Source: Fratercula arctica (Eukaryota; Chordata; Aves; Charadriiformes; Alcidae). From it: DNA of 64,000 nt. Of this stretch, positions 36,501 through 48,424 are shown piece by piece (the stretch's first letter is position 1; every line of letters begins with the position of its first letter). Below the pieces are notes generated by a model that worked only from the letters and a program-made list of their open reading frames with translations, searched no databases and was not told where the DNA came from. The stretch spans positions 52,975,389 through 53,039,388 of the forward strand of contig CANTUZ010000005.1 in the NCBI GenBank assembly GCA_947846985.1. Direction: 5' to 3'. The position numbers and the translations under genes were made by a program.

Positions 36501-37142
36501 TCAGAGACCAAATTCCTCGCTGCTAACGTGGCTCAGCACGGTCAGGTGGAGTTTTTCCACATGAACTGCATTGAAGTACTGCACGAATGAGGTCATGGGA
36601 AAAAGTGGGAGGATAGCTGAGTCCTCCCAGCCTATGGACAATTTAGCTCCTTTAATGAGAGTGGCCAGTTGTAATATGAATATTTTTGTGGAAGTGTTGG
36701 CAGCTCTTGCAATAGCTTCCTCAGTTTTGCAAGTCTTTTTGCTAACACCCTGCCTGCTGGAATCAGGAAGTAGAGTGAAGATAGACAGAAGTTTTTTGTT
36801 TGTTTTTTTTTCCCCCAGAAAGAGAAATAAGCCTCACAACTGCAGAGAAAAACCGAAAGATGTAAACCTTAGAATTACTTAAAGACTCAGAAAACAGAAC
36901 ATATAGGAAAACAAACTATAGGAAGGCAATCTCCCATTTTTAAAATTAATTTTAATTGCATTTACTTTGGGTCCCTTCTGAACTGGAATGGAGGTGCAAA
37001 GGGTGGAATTCTGTGGTACTGACTGAGATCAGAAATATGAGATCTTTCACTTCGTAGCTGAAGTGAATGCACTGCAGCGTGTGCTGGTATTCATGATACT
37101 GACTTCTAAGATGAAGCCATTGCTTTGGGTAGCACTTGCAGA

Positions 37143-37275
37143 TTTTCACAGGAGGTTTTCAAGACGGGGCTGGATGAAGCCTTGTGCAACTTGGTTTGAC
37201 CTCTTGGCTGCCCCTGCTTCGAGCAGGGGTTTGGGGTAGAGACCTCCTGGGCTCCCCGCCAGCCTGAGTGATCCC
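37143..37275 (+). mobile_element. Old CR1 LINE fragment
   Basis: A diverged CR1 3' region is recognisable by AGGTTTTCAAGACGGGGCTGG, then TGTGCAACTTGGTTTGACC, then TTCGAGCAGGGGTTTGGGG and GACCTCCTGGGCTCC. It lacks the terminal ATTCTATG repeat. It is strongly decayed and short. Confidence 0.7.
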
Positions 37276-39094
37276 ACGAGAGGCAACCAGCCGGCAAGAC
37301 TGAATCAGTCTGTGGGCAAGCTCAGGGCAGACGACAGTTCTCAGAAGGGATGTCTCAGAGGAGCAGCAAAAGCAGTTCCCATTCTCTTAAGACCCAGGTT
37401 CTGGGATAAATACTGCTAAGATTTAGAGGGTTGGTGGTGAAAAAGGATAAATAAACCATAAATATTTCCTGGGTTAGTGTCTTGCCTCTGATCTCCCCCA
37501 AAATTTCCTTTCTTTGGTAGATACCTTGTGTACAGGGAAAAGGAGAGAATGTGCTCAGTCTGCTTAGTGCACATTTGCAGTTGAATTAACTCATATGAGG
37601 TATCTCAGCGTGCTTGAAAAGGCCCAGTAATGCCCTGTAGATGCAATTACATGCCCCTTGGCATACTGCAGAGCTAAGCTTGCTCCAGGCTGAGATAGAC
37701 TCCAGCATGCGGAGTTAATAGCACTGCAAGGCTCCTGGACTGGTTTTGCACAGGTGCTAAAGGGACTTTTCAGTTGGAGTAGGCTGATTCAAGGAGTAAA
37801 TGTGCATCCTGTCCTTCCCAAGTCAAACCTCTAGAGACAACCTCTGGCTCATCAGAGGGCAGGCAGAAGGGCCCATCAATAAGCACATTCAGCTACTTCT
37901 GTTATCACTATAATGATACCATAATTCTTTTTAAATGGTCACTTTAACCGAAATGGTTGGCTTCCTTGAGTGGAAACCCTGCAGCTTTCAACATCGGAAA
38001 GAAGAATTCTTCATACTGTAAACTAAGGCACGAAAAGCAGGGTAGCAGAACTATTTATAGCTCTGATTTCCTCTGAATAGGTGAGAGGCTAACCCTGACA
38101 TTACAGAGTGAAAAGATCAAGTTATCTATATTTTCTTTGGTACCCCATGCTGCTATTCAGCGATAAAGCAAAGAGGGGACTGCCATGGCAACCACCTCAT
38201 GAACCACCCTGGAGACTTATCTATCAGCCAGAAAGGTCATTAAGCATCTTCAACTTCAGGAATACTATAGAATAGGATTTTACTGAATATATATACAGAA
38301 GGCAAAAACATCAGTGGTGCCAGTAGCTAGTAGTTAGGGTACAGCAGCCTCATGAGCACAAGTAAAGTAGATGGGAAAGGGTGTGGGCACTGTCCCTTGG
38401 AGAGGCAGGAGCCAGGTTTTAGGTGAGTCCAAGCTGTAACTTTGTGCTGGGACTGCTGTCACGATAAGTGCTCTCACCATCCCTCATCCACTGGCCACGC
38501 GTGTCCATGCTCTCATGCCCCTCTGGTCCCTGCCTTCCTCTCCCTCATGCAGGTAATGGCTGGAAAGGGGTGAGCAGCACGGACATGGGGACGTGAAAGC
38601 AGGGCAATGTGGTGGGGTAATGCCTCCTTAGGGGTGCTACTGTGCACTAGGTTATGTGAAATAAAGGCTGGAAAGGAGAACAACGTGATATGGGGAGGAG
38701 GGGTGGCTGGTGGCTTTGGGAAGGGTGGGTGGCAGGCTGATGACAGAGGTCTGGGAACAGGGTGGGGAGCTGCAGAAGGTGGCAGAGGACAGTCACATCC
38801 TGTAGTGCTGGATGACTGTGCGAGCCTCTGAGATGCTCTGAGCAAAGCCGAAAGCAGGCTGCCCTTAGCGGCAGGAGCCCAGCAGAGCTGCCCCGTGGTG
38901 TAAGGAGAGGAGACTTCAGACAGGGGGCGAGGACCGTCAGGATGGGTGGGAGGTCGGTGCAAAATATGAGCCAAACTGCCCCAATTGCAGCCACCCTGCT
39001 ATGCGGGGCTGTGCCACACAAGGCAGGGCATGGCGGCTGCATGTGCCTGCAGAGGGGACGTGCTGTAAGAATATGTGGCTCAGGGAGTTCAACT

Positions 39095-39135
39095 TAATTT
39101 TCCCGAGGAAGACAGTGTGGTTGTGCCCATTTTAC
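39095..39135 (-). repeat. Short MIR-like scrap
   Basis: GTGCCCATTTTACAGACTAAG at about 39123-39143 resembles the MIR segment that reads CCCATTTTACAGATGAGG. Only a few tens of bases match, so confidence is low. Confidence 0.25.
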
Positions 39136-41189
39136 AGACTAAGAGCTGAAGGGGCTTGGGCAGCTGTGCCCCACCAGCCCTGGACAAGCCAGGGCTGCAG
39201 AGAGGTCCTTTGCACGCCGAGCACTTGACTTTGTTCAGTACCGAGGTACCAACGCTATTCAAATTTTTTTTGTATGCTTTCTGTATACGCTGTCAGGCAA
39301 CTCTGCTGCCGTACTGTGAGGGAAGCCAATTTTTCTGCTTTACTTCAGAGGAATGTTTTCCTTTATTGTTGCGTGATGGAGTGTGTGATTGTGGCAAAGT
39401 AAGAAACTGTTGTCAGCTCTGGGCCTGACTAGCCTGAAAAAAAGAAGAAATGTGCTGGAAAAAATAACAACAGAGTTATCGAAGCCCTTGGGAGAGAAGA
39501 TCCCTCTTCCCTTCTCTTGCCAAAAATGGCTGATTTCCCTAATTCCATCTCAATTAAGCAAATCATACATTTCAGCAGCAGAACTTGTCCAAGACTACTT
39601 TTTTCAAGGATTAGCCAGTCGATGAATAAAAGTTTGTGTTTTTAGCAGGGGAGGCTGGAGAAGCTGAGTACGTAGTTAACCTTAAGCTTCAGATTTTAAG
39701 CAGTTTAATTGCATATAAGGAGGCTTCTGGGTGTGCAGGCTAGTATGCTGTTTTCCCATAGTAAATGAGTCCTGTTTGGTGCGGTAGACACCTTGCCGTT
39801 AAGGAGAGTAGACAGACAAATGTTATCTTTTAAAGCGGTTCCTGTTGCTGCCGATGGTGTGTCTGTGCAACAGCTCTGAAGCTGTAAAGCTACCCCAGTT
39901 ATCTTCAGATTAGCCTTGCTCAGACGCAGATAACAATCTGCCTGCATCACCCAGGGCTCAGCATGGGCTAATTTCCCCTCTTCATGCACGTTTCTCATTA
40001 GTGAGAAAAATCTACCATCACCTACGCAGCTTCTTGCCATGAAAAACCTACCGTTGAGCAAGTCTGTCCCACGGCGTGAGAGAATTGGGCAGCTCTGCCC
40101 CAGCCCTGGACTCCAGCTCGAGGAGTGCCGTTGTGCTGCTGCTTTCTGCTGGATCTCATCTGCCTCCACAGGCAATGCAAGGCCAAAGGCCATCTCTGTG
40201 TGGGCTGTTGGAAGGACACAGGAGACATTATCATTGTCTGGCCTACCGTCTGTGGTTTGATTGGGGAGAGAGACTGAATGATTTCTAGTTCCCTAAGGAT
40301 GTCTAACCTAGACGTCTTCCCAAGGTTAGTCTGCCTGGCAAGGATGAGTCCTCCATTATCCCCATTGTTATTAACACTGAAAATTGAGTTAGTGTCAAGG
40401 AGTTTCCACTCAGGAGGCTACTCTGAAGTAGGAGCCCAGAGTCTTGATTTGGCAAGAACAGTGACCGAGGGCCTGGGGGATATTGTAAAACATGGTATGA
40501 GGACACATTTTATAACCTGTTGTGCAAGTTCATCATTTCTCTTCTAAATGCAGGCATGCACAAGGAAAGCTGAAAGTCTCACCAAGTCCCGCTCGTTTGA
40601 GCTGAGTTCCACATTGCTTTGACACCCTCCTTATTTTAAAATATAAAACACTTTTAAAACATAAAACGCTTTTAAAACCTAAGGTGCTTGTGCAGCTGCT
40701 TTTTCAAGATGTAACAGTGCCAGGTTTCTGTGTGGTTTACAGATTGTTTTGGAAACATTCTGGTTGCTTATAGCAGTTTGTTTTTTTCTTTTTTTTTTTA
40801 AACTCTCCTCCTGAAGAGTTGCCTCCCCTCTCTCCATGCAAACATTTTCATTTTTACTTTAGGCTTTGAACGGCCAGGTTTGTAGGGAAAGCCTGTTGGA
40901 AAGAAGCCCTCAGGGTCTTCTTAGCTTTATTAATCCTCACTTTGGCTTTTTTTTGCTTTATTTTTCACTCCCAAGAGGCATAATGCAAAATCTGTGTGTA
41001 ATCAGCGCTAGGGACTGTGTGCGCTGTTCTAGGATAATATTGCCTTACCCTACTCTGCTTAGTACCTTGAACATAACCCAGAAAGCTTACTGGTTTTAAA
41101 ACAGCTACTCTAAATCAGTACCCATAATACCAGTGCCCTTGTCTCAGTGGCTAAACTGGAATAAATTATAATTTTTACCCTTGGACAGT

Positions 41190-41290
41190 GTTTGCTATCT
41201 GAGGATCTTAAAAAGCTTAATAAACAAGAATTTAGACTTGTAAATGAGGTAAATAAGATATGGCTCAAAGTAAAATGAGAGTGGTAAGGA
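41190..41290 (-). repeat. Possible core-SINE or LINE-tail remnant
   Basis: CTATCTGAGGATCTTAAAAAGC at about 41195 followed by an AATAAACAAGAATTTAGAC block resembles the vertebrate core-SINE order (ATCTGAGGATCTCAAAGC, then a TTTACAAACATTAATTAAGCC-like block). It is degraded and identified by eye only. Confidence 0.35.
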
Positions 41291-41472
41291 CCTCATACTC
41301 TTACCTTTGAGTAGGACCTTCAAAGTCAGTGAGACTGCAGTGTATCCCACTCGGAAGAGTGGGAATCACAAGACCTTCTTCTGCCAGGTTGGCTACTAGG
41401 TGGGATTGCAGCTCTTGGAAGCAGAAATATAATTTTTTCTTTTTATTGTCCACCACGTTGACCTCTGCCATT

Positions 41473-41500
41473 TCAGAGTGGGTTAGTCAGAGTGGGTTAG
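41473..41500 (+). repeat. 14-base tandem duplication
   Basis: TCAGAGTGGGTTAG occurs twice in direct succession with no mismatch. This is a small recent slippage or duplication event in intron 3. Confidence 0.95.
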
Positions 41501-44289
41501 TCCCTTTCATCACTCACCTTTGGAAAGTATGGTCTTTCTTCCTGGAAGTCTCTCACGCAGAATGTGGTTCTGGGTAGTGTACGGCTTCCCTTTAAATGCT
41601 CAGAAAACTTCCTTTTTCTATATGATTAACCTCAACTCTATGGTATTTCATGATGTATGTCAGAGCCGGAGAAATAACCTTTTACCCAAAGTAAATGGAA
41701 AAAAATGGTTCTTAATAAAATACATCTGTACGATAACATATTTTTCACATAAAGATTGATTCTCAAGATTATCTATATGACCTGAAAATTGTTGCTAAGA
41801 AATAAATCCCCAGAATTTCAAATCATAGCATTGTTTCCCATTACATGAGGCACAGGGGGGACCCTTTATATATCTGAAAGCTTTGTTTACTTCACAAAGT
41901 TTTGACAAAGAAATTTGCCTTCTGAGAGCAACTTGCAAGTATCTATATTCAGTTTGTCTTGTCAGCCATAACCTGAGCCCTGACTGTTTGAATCACCATG
42001 CTGGGCAGCATAAATCTTGTACTGCCATGGTAATGTTCGGGTGGATGCTGAATTTAATTACCTGTGAAAATGTGGCTTCTCCAGTGATGATCCCATAGTG
42101 CTCAACTGGTTACAGCAGGGACCACAGCAATCGAACGTGTCACTCTGCTCCCCTTGGTGTCTTTGGGAGCCCTCTCAGTCCTCAACACTTCAGAAAGACC
42201 ACGTTTTCCCTCTCATCCCTGCTGTGTGAGGGCAAGAAGACACACCCTGTGTGGCTACATCTAAAAATCCAGCTAAATTTCATGTTGCTACCTGGTCTTG
42301 GGAAGAAGTTCTGGATCTCCCCAGCCTCTGACTGAAGAAACAGTGCGAGCCAGGTATGGAATTTCCACAGACTTTAAGGTGTTTATTCGAGCACTGAAAA
42401 GGAGATGCCGGGGGAGGGTCTGACAAGGAAGGCAAGTGCTTTGAAACCGAGCAGCCATTCGCCAGCCTGTGCTCTGCTCTTGACCCCTGAAGTGGCTGGC
42501 AGTGCCCACGGGCCTGCCAGGACTGTTCACATGGATACCTGTAAGGAAAGCACTGCGGAGCTGGGGCACTTTTAGCTGGTTTAGCTGTGCTTGAAGTACC
42601 CTTGAGAGCCACCCTCTCAACCCCTGCTGAAACGCTAATCGCAATAAGGAGGAAACAGAGCAGCGAAGTGACTGGGACACGTTTCTGCTCGAGCATTCTG
42701 CAGCAGAGGCAAGGAGACCAGGCAGCAGCAGGATTTTGTGCTGAATTAAAGGCATAAAATCTAAGTGGACACCAAGGTGCTGCCCATCTGCTTGGGTGAA
42801 TGTGGATGAGCCAAAGTACAGTGGAGCGGCCAAGACCCCTGTGGCTGTTAGATCTAAGGATGATCCTTTTTCTTAGCACCAGGATATTCACACAGTGCAC
42901 AGGGAAACAGTCAACTCTACCGAATCTCCCCCCTGCTCAACCCCAGCCTGGGAAGAGTGCAAAAGCCTGTGTTTTGCATCTTCTTTAACGGCATTAATTT
43001 AGTTCTGCACAATACAATTATATTTTGTGAAAAACATAGCTTAAAAATAGATTTCTCTTACACTGTAGACCCAAGCTCATTAACACTTTATCACTTTCAT
43101 AATTCATTGGTTTCAATTTCCCAGGAACTGCCACCAGCAGTGATTTTTTTTCATCATGGCCAGAAAGATTAAACTCTGTAGGAAACCATAAAATTGAAAT
43201 CCTGTGAGAAAGCACGAGTTGGATGCACAACAGAAGAGTCTGGCAGAAGTCCAGACCAGGGAAGTTTCTGCCCTTCCTTGATGAGGCGAAAAAATAGAAA
43301 CGACTGACACTTTAATGAAAGAATCACTAGGAAACACAAGAAAGACAAAACAGGCCTGGGTTGCCCAAGACAGTCTAGAACTGTGCAACCAAAAAGGAAG
43401 CTTAGGCAGCGGATGGAAGAAGCAGAGGCAGTAGATTACAGAAGAAATAAAAAGGCCTTGAGAAGAGAAAGCAGGTAAACAATGACAAGTGTTTTACAAG
43501 AACATAGCACTTGAAGGTCGTACAGATGGTCCAGAAAGTCATCAAAAAGTAATACAACAATGTCAGGGACAGATACTAGGAACTTTCAAACAGAGCTGTT
43601 GCAGAAAGACACCGTAAACACCATAAGGACTTCTACCGAGGTAATCGAAATTTCCTTCTATCCAGCTAAAACTCTTCCTCTTAATGCCACCACCAGCCTA
43701 GTGCATGAGTAGGGGCCAGAAGGAGTTTTGCACATGCTCAGGGAACTGAAGCAATAACCTGAAGGAATTGCATCACTCTCTCACACATCTCTCTACAGCA
43801 TGGCAGGTATGACAAGCGCAACAGGGGTTGCGGTAGTCACTGCAGCCATCTATTATGATACCCAGGGCTCATTCCCCAGGGGCAGAAAACTGCTAACCTG
43901 GGCCATGCAACAGCTAGGAATGTCAGCGTCTGGAAGTTGGTAACCTCTGCCTTGGAGTGATCCCATCTTCATAGCGAGGTGACGAAAGGGCTGAGGGTAG
44001 CAAAACAGCAGCAAAGCTGGGCAGTGCTGTCTACTGCAAAGGTCAGCGCAAGCAAGGTCATGGCAACTCTGGTATCAAGCCAGAGACATATCAAAGAAGG
44101 GAAAGATCAATGAGAGGTCTGGTTAGGAGGCTGTGGAGTTATAATCTTAAATCTTAAAATAAAAATAGAAATATGGAATCACTCCCATGATGACAAATCT
44201 CACAGTTTGCCAGAATATGGAAAGATAAGAGCATCTCAAGCACATCCGAGCAGGACTTCTGAGGATGGTTGTGTTCTCAGCAGTCCTCT

Positions 44290-44670
44290 GTCAACACAAC
44301 TGCTGCAGAATAAGGGATTCATATCTTTGAATTCAGATGTCTCTGAAGGATTACACCAATATAAAAAACAGTGAATAGGACTAACAGTGCCATTAGAGAA
44401 GAAGAAGCTGAAGTAATTGGGTCCCGTGAGCATCTGTAAGCAGTAAGGAGATGGAAATTGGGGTGGTTTGTCCATGTGACCAGAATAGCAGGACTAGCAA
44501 ATACAGTTCTTCAGGGAAGAATCAAAGAGGAAATGCACAGGGACAACGTGACTCAAAAACATCAGCATCTAGATAGAGAAATGATGGGGAGATCTAAAGA
44601 CTAAGGGAAACATGAAGATAGATTCCAGTCAGTGCCTGAAGATGACACTCTACAGAGCATGTTGGTGTAG
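44290..44670 (+). mobile_element. Decayed non-CR1 LINE: C-terminal end of a reverse-transcriptase ORF
   Basis: One plus-strand frame starting at 44326 reads FEFRCL, stop, RI and later VRRWKLGWFVHVTRIAGLAN then TVLQGRIK. The order (a C-terminal F-E-x-x-C-x-R-x-x block, then R-R-x-K-L-x-W-F-x-H-V-T-R, then L-x-x-T-x-L-Q-G) is the known tail of ORF2 in several non-LTR retrotransposon groups. The two motifs lie 46 codons apart in the same frame, interrupted by three stop codons. CR1 elements do not end this way, so this is another, long-dead LINE family (RTE-like by impression). Its upstream extent is unknown; sequence from about 43400 may belong to it but could not be matched. Confidence 0.55.
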
Positions 44671-47112
44671 TAATGGGAAGGATCAGACAATCATAAATCT
44701 TTATAGCAGTTCATAACCTGGCCATGTCCTGTTCACTTATTGAGTTGCACAAAAGACACAAACCACAGTATGGTCAACAGCAAACCACTAATTTGTATTA
44801 CTAATGCTGCCATCACCCATAAAAGATTCTTTGATTAATTCTGATATCTTTGTTTCAGACGCTTAAAATTGCCCATTGATCTACACATTTCCCCTTTGAT
44901 TTCCTGAAGGTGACTTTTTTCTGTGGGCTTCTAAATATCAGGTATAACTCAATATGCTGTGGCAATATATTTGGCTCACAGAACCCAGCCTACTTTTGCT
45001 GTTGCTTTTGGTCATACTCTTGACATCCTGACACTGTTCTGGTGAAATGTAGAGACTTCCTTGCTCTGCAGGTGCCCTAGGTGTAGTTTTATGAGCCCAA
45101 GAAAGGTGAATTCTGTCCCTGTGGTTTTCAGCAGGATTACAGCAGTCTGGCTGAAAAGTGTCTGCTTGGAGCTTTTGCAAAAGTCATGAGTTCCTATAAA
45201 TGGCAACACCACGATCCCTCCCTGAGCAGCAGTGCTCATGTCAGTGAAATGTCCCCAGCTGCCCACAGCACGTCCACAGCCAGAGAAAAGCACCTTTTCC
45301 TGACTGTCTTCTCAGAGCAGGGTGCCTTGCGGGCAGCGATGGCACTGGGGGAGAGGTACGTTGTCCCCAAAAGTCAGCAGAGGCCTTTTAGCTGTACAAA
45401 CTCTTTATTTTCTGCATTTTTCCAAGAATCAGAAACATGCAGCTTAATGGTCTCCGCAAGCGAATGACAGCCATTCCCACAAGAGATGTTCCTATACCAT
45501 GCCCATCATCTGCCACCCATCTGCCACGGCAAAGCAGTCGGGAGGCACTGCTTATCAGTGATGCCTGCTGGCGGTCAGCAGGTGTGTGGATAAAAACAGG
45601 TTAAGGAAAAAGTGTTATTTTCTCCCAAGGAAGACCTTCCCCACTGGAGACTGCGAGGCTTTCCCCATGGATGCTGTGCTGGGAGCAGGTCGCAGTGGCC
45701 ACAGTAGTCCTGCGTGGGCTCGTTGACACTGTCGCGGTTCAGAATAAATTTTGGGCAGAGTGTTGGTCCTGATGATGCTAGTACCTTGGGTTACGATCCA
45801 TCTAAAGCAGTGGTGTTCTATTCTTACTCATTTGCAGGCCACCCAAAAATCTCCCAGCAGAGCTGTGTGTCTCTGTTTGATGAATTCCAGCCTTCTGACA
45901 AATACACTTTATTTTGTTACCTTCTGTGACCTCTCAGAGCAGACCAGGGACAGGCCAGTTTCTATATCCCACCTGCTGAAAACTCCTGTCCTTAAGCTCC
46001 AGCAGCTTTTGTACCTAGACTGCTTTAGCTATATAATTCCTAGTGATATATGGTGTTTCATGCCATTTAACTACACATGGAAGGAGGAGTACCGCACAGT
46101 GACAAGGCACTTCTAGGTAGATGCTCCTGATTCTGAGGGGCTTGGACTAATATTCTTTTGTCTAAAATTCAGGGTCCCAAATGTCAGAGCTTCCTGGCAA
46201 AGAAACAATCATTAGTCCCAGTCCAAGCAATCTGCTCACGTCTGTAAACATGTACAGGTGCCGCCTGCTCTCTTACGTACACCTGCAACTCGGGGTGCCA
46301 AAGTGAACATGTGGTTCTTAACAGAAAAAAAAGTCCTTAAAACCATCCTCCACACAAAGAGCTTTATTAAATTGCTGGAGATTCAAGTGAGTTCAGGCTC
46401 TTGGGGTTTGGTTCATTCTCTGGAACAGCACTGGGTTTTGTCTTTATTTTTGTTTCCTGTGTCAGAGCTGCGAAGCAGATGGATTTCAAACTCTAGAAAT
46501 TGTTTGTGGTAGATCTTTAATAAAAATCCCTGACTGAAACATCATTCTTACTAAGGAAAAAGAAAAAAAACTTGCCAAACACTTATTTTTCCGATTGTGG
46601 GAGAAAAGTAAGGGAAAGGGATTGTTTTGCTCAAAGTATATTTTGAATTCCACGTTGCAGTCTGGTATCAGTGCACACACTGAGGTTGATCTGTCTGTGC
46701 TGAGCCAACACAAATTGATGTTAGCAGTGACTTCTGAGAATTACATGGCCTCTACCTCTTCAAAAAATGCCTGCATTGGTGTATTCAGCCCAAAATAGCA
46801 AGCTGCAGGGCCTGGGCGAGGACAAAGGGAGAAGTAAAAGGAGGAAATGCCTTGTTTGGGAAATGAACTGTGACGCCAAACAAGAGACAAGCTTGAGCAT
46901 TTCCTTCCAGAGGGATTCTCTGCTGGCTGGAGAACAAGAGCCAGAAGCTGGAGCCAGGGGAGAGGAGAACCAGGCGGACATCCCCTCCTGCAGGTGCTGG
47001 AGGCCCTCCTTGGCGGGAGAACTAAGAACCAGGCAGGCAGGGCAAGGAGGTGGAGGGGTTTCACAGGGCTGTGAGTCATGGCAGACCAAGGCAGCTGAAT
47101 CATGATAGCTGA

Positions 47113-47235
47113 AAGATGGGTAGACGTGGTGCTTAGGGACATGGTTCAGTGGTGGTTTTGGCGGTGTTAGTTGATGGTTGGATGCGATCATCTTAAAGGT
47201 CCCTTCCAACCTAGATGATTCTGTAATTCTATGAA
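47113..47235 (+). mobile_element. CR1 LINE 3' tail
   Basis: The blocks GGGACATGGTTCAGTGGTGG, GGCGGTGTTAGTTGATGG, ATGCGATCATCTTAAAGGTCC and TTCCAACCTAGATGATTCTG, with an end in ATTCTATG, identify a CR1 subfamily different from the copies at 18.9 and 51.3 kb. It is about 120 bases long with moderate divergence. Confidence 0.9.
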
Positions 47236-48351
47236 CTTCATGGCTATGAACTGTGGCCTAGAAAACAGAGTGAAGAAAGATGCAGAGTGCCTGCAGGCAC
47301 TGCTATGAGGTTTTGAGCTGCTGCTGCATCTTTTTGATGACTTTCTGGACTGTTTGTATGACCTTCGAGTGCTGTGTTCAAGGACTCCTGGTATGCTCCT
47401 GTGTCAGGAATGGTGCAGCTCTGGGACTCCAGTTCTCCAGCAGCAGTAAGGGGGCATTTTTGAGAAACCGCTGCAGATTTCCTTAAATCTGTCAGTCTCT
47501 GTGATTGTGTGTTGTGTACATACGGGCACAGACAATTTGTGAGACTATAAAGCAGAAACAAAGATGGACACTTCTCTCCTGCGGCTCCATCTCTTTCTTT
47601 TTGCCTTGGTTTATCAGTCAATGTGAAATTTTCTCCACAGGCCGGTGAATTTTTTCTAGCTTAGCAGCCAAAAACTCTCTAATAACATGTGAGATTTGGG
47701 CTACACCATGCCATAGCATGCTGTTATAAAGGAGGTCATCTTGAAGAACTCTGCAATGTGGTGTAGATTGTATTTTGCCACTTAAAGGAAAGTGCCGTTG
47801 CTGTGTAACACGATGGGAGGGAGAAGACAGGGGAGATACAAATTGGCTGTGCTCACACCGCCTGCGTGACCCAGGTCAGAGCCCACACACATACTAATGA
47901 AATAGTAATTTCTGGTTTTTTTACTTCAAAGCATTTTGTCCATCCAGACCAAACCAGATTCCAGCATGGAGAGTCACACGGTCAGCCCCAAATGTATTGC
48001 GGATCTGCATATCCTTAGAGACTGATGGGCTTGTAATGAACACTTTGGCTGTCACCTCGGGTTGTTTTTTTCCCATTGTTTCTATTACTGTCACAACATT
48101 CTGATACCTTGAGCTAACCATTCAGAAAGCCAGGCTGAGACATTTCTTCTCTCATGTTTCCCTGAAGAATCTCATTGTGTTTGGCAGTCTGAAGACAGTT
48201 CGCTTTATGCTTCTTCGTATTAGTCCATGCAAATACTGGACAATCACAGAATACAAGATATGTGTGAGCCAAACCCACCAGCTTTTCTTTACCATACAGC
48301 TTAAAGAAAACAGTTGCTGACTGTTTTGTTTGTTTGTTTGTTTTTCAACAG

Positions 48352-48424
48352 TCCTATACCTGGAAGGATCCGTCCTTGTATTTGAGGATGTCTTCAAACT
48401 GGTTGCCTTCTACTGCGTCAGTAG
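48352..48424 (+). CDS. RIN3: RIN3 exon 4: SH2 beta-strand/helix segment
   Basis: The acceptor TTTTTCAACAG ends at 48351, and the donor is AG/GTGAGT at 48425. This 73-base exon completes a split Ile codon and encodes residues 118-140. LYLEGSVLVFEDVFKLVAF then YCVS nearly repeats human RIN3 (LYLEGSALVFEDIFRLIAFYCVS as remembered). This is the middle to late part of the SH2 fold. The exon is small, with uneven phases at its two ends (enters after 1 base, leaves after 2), so skipping it would shift the frame. Confidence 0.96.

Larger units (their letters stand above)
30270..48351 (+). other. RIN3 intron 3 (18.1 kb)
   Basis: This is the second very large intron. Supported contents are a possible alternative terminal exon (30480-30598), an old CR1 scrap (37143-37275), MIR-like scraps (about 39095-39135 and 41190-41290), short tandem repeats (41473-41500 and about 40636-40685), a decayed non-CR1 LINE tail (44290-44670), a CR1 tail (47113-47235) and a GTTT repeat before the acceptor (48326-48345). 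The GC-richer patch at 38510-39050 holds open frames on both strands but no recognisable protein. Other stretches show nothing I can name. Confidence 0.85.

Noticed and set aside
38513..39042. Minus-strand frames of 153 and 131 codons
   Set aside because: Also open on the other strand in a GC-rich patch; composition (Pro/His/Ser) looks random and no family is recognised.
43400..44290. Purine-rich stretch considered as the upstream part of the decayed LINE
   Set aside because: No reverse-transcriptase motif could be matched by eye, so the element was limited to the recognisable tail.
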